A stretch of 36,338 bases of DNA, from the NCBI GenBank assembly GCA_026713185.1, contig JAPOOX010000178.1, positions 1-36,338 on the forward strand, in the 5' to 3' direction. The stretch's first letter is position 1; the number at the start of each line of letters is the position of its first letter. Positions 33,860-36,338 of the stretch are shown in pieces. The translations under genes and the position numbers were made by a program. Under the pieces are notes generated by a model. It saw nothing but the letters and a program-made list of their open reading frames with translations. It was not told the origin of the DNA and did no database searches. The stretch comes from Gammaproteobacteria bacterium (GTDB taxonomy: Bacteria; Pseudomonadota; Gammaproteobacteria; Pseudomonadales; Azotimanducaceae).

Positions 33860-33906
33860 CTGTCAAGTTCCCATTTGAGAGAGTTCCCCTCAATTATCTT
33901 TGTCAT
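33856..33906 (-). CDS. Putative 16-codon leader ORF 1 coupled to leader ORF 2
   Basis: It reads [16 protein letters not shown] then TGA, and the TGA overlaps the ATG of leader ORF 2 in ATGA. Despite more divergence in this repeat unit, the frame and length are kept. Together the two mini-ORFs and ribH form a chain of overlapping stop-start signals. Translation is inferred only. Confidence 0.35.
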   Translation of the reverse strand: MTKIIEGNSLKWELDR

Positions 33907-33933
33907 CTGTCATGTTCCCATTTGAGATCATCA

Positions 33934-34025
33934 GGAGCCTTCAGCGCGCCAAAAACTCGTCCTGCCGCTGTCGCGGAGCAAACTGGCCAGCTTACCTGGA
34001 TTTTCTTCGTCATGTTTGGTGAGAG
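33934..34025 (-). repeat. 92-bp stop-codon-associated repeat, copy 4
   Basis: This is a full-length copy in reverse orientation, lying in the sense direction of ribD. The ribD reading frame runs 16 bases into it, and the TGA of ribD (34010-34012) is the TGA inside the conserved AACATGACG box. Its other end touches the ribH leader repeats. It occupies the place where ribE is often found. Confidence 0.87.
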
Positions 34026-35110
34026 TCAGGCCTTACTGTCAGGCGAAAATCCCGCCCCACCATTCGTATGTCTGCTATTTCGAGATGATGAAGATTAACC
34101 ATCTTACCAATTTCAGGAAGATTCAGTAATGACCGGGCATCATTTCCCATAAAACAAGGCGCAACATAGATCACAATTTCGTCGCACAATCGTTGTTGAA
34201 CCAGTGCTCCGGCCAGGGTTGCTCCACATTCAAACAATACTTCATTACAATCAGATGCGCCCAGAAAGGCCAGAAACACCCTCAGGTCGACTCGTCCATC
34301 TTCTCCCGGATCAATGATTTCGACTGGCGCCGGATATTTGTTCTCCGGCGGACGGGTACAGACAATCACCGTATTCGGGTCAGACAGAACCACTGAGCCA
34401 GTCGGGATTCGACAACGGGAATCCAGCACATAGAGCTTTCTCTGAACAACCGCCGCGAGCTGGGCATGCTCATGGTCCAGTTCTGTCGCTCTCACGTTCA
34501 TGCGGGGATCATCATCAACGATGGTCTGGACACCTGTCACAATAGCCGAACTTTGCGCTCTCAATCTCTGCACATCTCTGCGGGCATTCACACCAGTGAT
34601 CCACCGGCTTTCACCATTGGCAAGCGCCGTTTTCCCATCAAGTGTCATGGCGAGCTTCAAGCGTACAAACGGAATGCCGGACTCATGTCTTTTTATATGG
34701 CCGGGATTGAGTCGCCTGGCAGATGACGCAAGCATTGGTGTCACAACTTCAATACCGGCATCTTTAAGTATTCTGAATCCCGCACCCGAGTTCTCAGGAT
34801 CAGGGTCCTCCATGGCTGCCACCACGCGTTCGACACCTGCCTCAACCAGTGCACGTGCACAGGAAGGCGTCCTGCCCTGGAAACTGCATGGTTCCAATGT
34901 CACATAGGCAGTAGCACCGCGGGCAGAGACACCGGCATGGCGCAGAGCCATGGCCTCGGCATGTTCGTCGCCGGCCTTCAGATGATACCCCTCACCAACG
35001 ATCCTGCCGCTCCGGACCAACACACATCCCACTCTCGGATTGGGATGCGTCGTATAGATTCCTTTCTCCGCCAGCCGGAGGGCCCGGGCAAGGAAGGCCT
35101 GATCGTTCAT
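34010..35110 (-). CDS. ribD: Bifunctional riboflavin deaminase/reductase
   Basis: This 366-residue enzyme has an N-terminal deaminase (His50-Ala-Glu52, Cys75 and Cys84 as zinc ligands in [14 protein letters not shown]) and a C-terminal reductase (from about 147, [24 protein letters not shown]). It carries out steps two and three of riboflavin synthesis. The usual CSH of the zinc loop is CSF here; that His is not a ligand. It overlaps nrdR by four bases. The last residues (SHQT) and the stop codon are encoded by copy 4 of the 92-bp repeat. Confidence 0.95.
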   Translation of the reverse strand: MNDQAFLARALRLAEKGIYTTHPNPRVGCVLVRSGRIVGEGYHLKAGDEHAEAMALRHAGVSARGATAYVTLEPCSFQGRTPSCARALVEAGVERVVAAMEDPDPENSGAGFRILKDAGIEVVTPMLASSARRLNPGHIKRHESGIPFVRLKLAMTLDGKTALANGESRWITGVNARRDVQRLRAQSSAIVTGVQTIVDDDPRMNVRATELDHEHAQLAAVVQRKLYVLDSRCRIPTGSVVLSDPNTVIVCTRPPENKYPAPVEIIDPGEDGRVDLRVFLAFLGASDCNEVLFECGATLAGALVQQRLCDEIVIYVAPCFMGNDARSLLNLPEIGKMVNLHHLEIADIRMVGRDFRLTVRPDSHQT

Positions 35111-35592
35111 GTCTGCTTACGGAACAGGTTTTTTTGCAGTTGCGCCTTGCCTAACCGATCAATTTCCTTCTTGAATTCCTCAACATCCTGAAAACTTCGA
35201 TACACAGATGCAAACCTGACATAGGCGACATCATCCAGTTCGCGAAGTGCCTGCATGACGAGTTCGCCGACGACCCGTGTCCTGATCTCACGTTCACCTG
35301 TTTCACGCAACTGATGTTTAATACGATTGATGGTGGAATCAATGAGTTCAAGGCTTACCGGTCGTTTTTCCAGAGCTCGCAACAAACCGTTTCTCAACTT
35401 GTCCTCATCAAAGGGCTGGCGGTTTCCATTGTTCTTGATGACTCTTGGCAGCACCAGTTCCGCAGATTCAAAAGTGGTGAATCTCTCTCCACAATTCAAA
35501 CATTCACGGCGCCGCCGCACCTGGTCGCCATCAGCGACAAGCCTGGAATCGATGACTTTAGTCTCATGGTCGCTGCAAAACGGACAATGCAC
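35107..35592 (-). CDS. nrdR: Transcriptional repressor NrdR
   Basis: This is a 161-residue repressor of ribonucleotide reductase genes. It has an N-terminal zinc ribbon with Cys3, Cys6, Cys31 and Cys34, the RRRREC segment, then an ATP-cone domain beginning [20 protein letters not shown] that senses ATP/dATP. Length and start are standard. It is the first gene of the leftward nrdR-ribD-ribH-nusB-thiL-pgpA-ribA series, and its upstream region is shared with the repeat-protein gene. Confidence 0.96.
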   Translation of the reverse strand: MHCPFCSDHETKVIDSRLVADGDQVRRRRECLNCGERFTTFESAELVLPRVIKNNGNRQPFDEDKLRNGLLRALEKRPVSLELIDSTINRIKHQLRETGEREIRTRVVGELVMQALRELDDVAYVRFASVYRSFQDVEEFKKEIDRLGKAQLQKNLFRKQT

Positions 35593-35784
35593 GAATGAAC
35601 CTCACTCAATAGAACCATTGGATTTTACATGTTATTATGACGATAATTGTGCCAGAGAATTAATTAATCAGCCTGTATCGATTATAAATTTGTATTAATT
35701 CATCAAATCCACTTGTACTACCGATAAATTAGTGCAAAACTCTTGGCGTACTTTTTAAGAACCTGATTTAAGGGAGTTTTAATA

Positions 35785-36338
35785 ATGATTGAAAAACAAG
35801 TTACCAACCTAAATGCAGTACGTTACATTCTTGCCATACTCTTGGGTATGGTGCTTAGTCTGGGTACTGTGACTGTCCAGGCGCAAGGTTGCGTATCCCA
35901 GGATGATGATAACCCCTTATGTAATCCTAATGCGGTAGTACGTGATCTGGGAGAGGAGATCGACGAAATCAATGAGAAAATCGATGGTACCGATGACACC
36001 GATGGCATCAATGATAAAATCGACGAAATCAATGAGAAAATCGATGGTACCGATGGCATCAATGATAAAATCGGGGCCAATAAAATGGCCATCAAAGATG
36101 GTGATGAAGCCAACAAAAAGCTCATCGACACCAATAAAATGGCCATCAAAGATGGTGATGCTAAAAACAAAATGTACATCGACGCCAATGCAAAGGCCAT
36201 TACAGCCAATGCAAAGGCCATTACAGATGGTGATGCTAAAAACAAAATGTACATCGACGCCAATGCAAAGGCCATTACAGATGGTGATGCTAAAAACAAA
36301 ATGTACATCGACGCCAATGCAATGGCTATTACAGATGG
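35785..36338 (+). CDS. Secreted tandem-repeat protein, N-terminal part (runs off window)
   Basis: The frame is open from ATG 35785 to the window end (184 codons seen, no stop). AGGGAG lies eight bases before the ATG. The signal peptide runs to about residue 33 (LGTVTVQA), followed by a short segment with two Cys (36 and 46). Then come coiled-coil-like repeats: EIDEINEKIDGTD twice with a 60-base period, and an 18-residue repeat (AITDGDAKNKMYIDANAK type) with a 54-base period, at least two units exact plus older variants. It is rich in Asp, Asn, Lys and Ala. A surface fibre or trimeric-autotransporter-like stalk is possible, but no anchor domain is seen. Confidence 0.75.
   Translation, partial: MIEKQVTNLNAVRYILAILLGMVLSLGTVTVQAQGCVSQDDDNPLCNPNAVVRDLGEEIDEINEKIDGTDDTDGINDKIDEINEKIDGTDGINDKIGANKMAIKDGDEANKKLIDTNKMAIKDGDAKNKMYIDANAKAITANAKAITDGDAKNKMYIDANAKAITDGDAKNKMYIDANAMAITD
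35959..36338 (+). repeat. In-frame tandem repeats (60-bp and 54-bp periods)
   Basis: A 36-base unit at 35959-35994 recurs at 36019-36054. The 54-base unit at 36211-36264 is repeated at 36265-36318 and begins again at 36319; diverged 54-base forms precede it from about 36079. All periods are multiples of three, so repeat number can vary without frameshift. The antisense strand also stays open here purely because of the repeats. Confidence 0.9.

Larger units (their letters stand above)
33789..33929 (-). repeat. Three 47-bp tandem repeats spanning the ribH start region
   Basis: Units lie at 33789-33835, 33836-33882 and 33883-33929. On the sense strand each unit holds AAATGGGAAC, a short spacer, then ATGACAAAG and about five more codons. 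Units 1 and 2 are nearly identical; unit 3 has several substitutions, most of which keep similar codons (Leu-Val to Ile-Ile). The unit nearest the gene is the real ribH start. The period is not a multiple of three, so the ATGs are in different frames. Confidence 0.95.

Noticed and set aside
33789-33929. CRISPR-like array
   Set aside because: The 47-bp units are directly joined without spacers and coincide with the ribH start region, so this is a tandem duplication.
33813-34009. FMN riboswitch ahead of ribH
   Set aside because: The gap is made of the 92-bp repeat and the 47-bp tandem units; no conserved FMN-riboswitch elements were seen.
35823-36317. 164-codon minus-strand ORF with repeated SMYILFLASPS-type residues
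   Set aside because: It is the mirror of the in-frame tandem repeats of the plus-strand secreted protein, which has a signal peptide and a ribosome-binding site; the antisense frame has neither.

Overview
The window reads as a chromosomal segment of a gammaproteobacterium of intermediate G+C content. The evidence is the housekeeping gene content and order: nrdR-ribD-ribH-nusB-thiL-pgpA, xseB-ispA-dxs, rsmD-coaD, ftsY followed by rpoH, mutM and hemH. I cannot place it to a genus from sequence alone. No prophage, transposase, integrase, CRISPR array or plasmid function is visible.

Layout. 1-230: two dispersed repeats side by side. 229-2264 (-): a putative operon of a YbhB-type PEBP protein, an ABM-like small protein and a nitronate monooxygenase. 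2648-3319 (+): a TorF-like outer-membrane protein behind a 383-bp leader with short degenerate repeats. 3369-11129 (-): two abutting peptide-type ABC transporters (oppBCDF-like, then yejBEF-like), neither with a substrate-binding protein here. 11261-11347 (-): tRNA-Leu(CAA). 11495-15526: mutM, coaD, rsmD, ftsY and rpoH. 15691-17312: a secreted SAM-hydrolase C-domain-like protein and hemH. 17341-20551: a Nudix hydrolase, an MFS exporter, a cytochrome b561 and a cytochrome c'. 20630-20950: a mobile-element-like repeat patch. 20955-27549 (+): a LivHMGF-type ABC transporter, a long-chain acyl-CoA synthetase and the lipoprotein binding protein, probably one operon for an organic-acid or amino-acid substrate. 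27566-30662 (+): xseB, ispA and dxs (isoprenoid precursors). 30673-35592 (-): ribA, pgpA, thiL, nusB, ribH, ribD and nrdR (riboflavin, thiamine, phospholipid). 35785 to the end (+): the start of a secreted protein built of tandem repeats, cut by the window edge.

The most unusual content is non-coding. (i) A 92-bp repeat occurs four times, each copy overlapping or touching the stop codon of a gene; shorter relatives of its core lie at three more places. (ii) The ribH translation-start region is triplicated as three 47-bp tandem units, giving two 16-codon mini-ORFs that each end on an ATGA overlap with the next start, the last overlap being with ribH. (iii) A 147-bp element with 27-bp terminal inverted repeats lies upstream of livH, and a second copy is cut by the left window edge. 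(iv) Expected neighbours are absent: ribE between ribD and ribH, ftsEX between ftsY and rpoH, and binding proteins for both peptide transporters.
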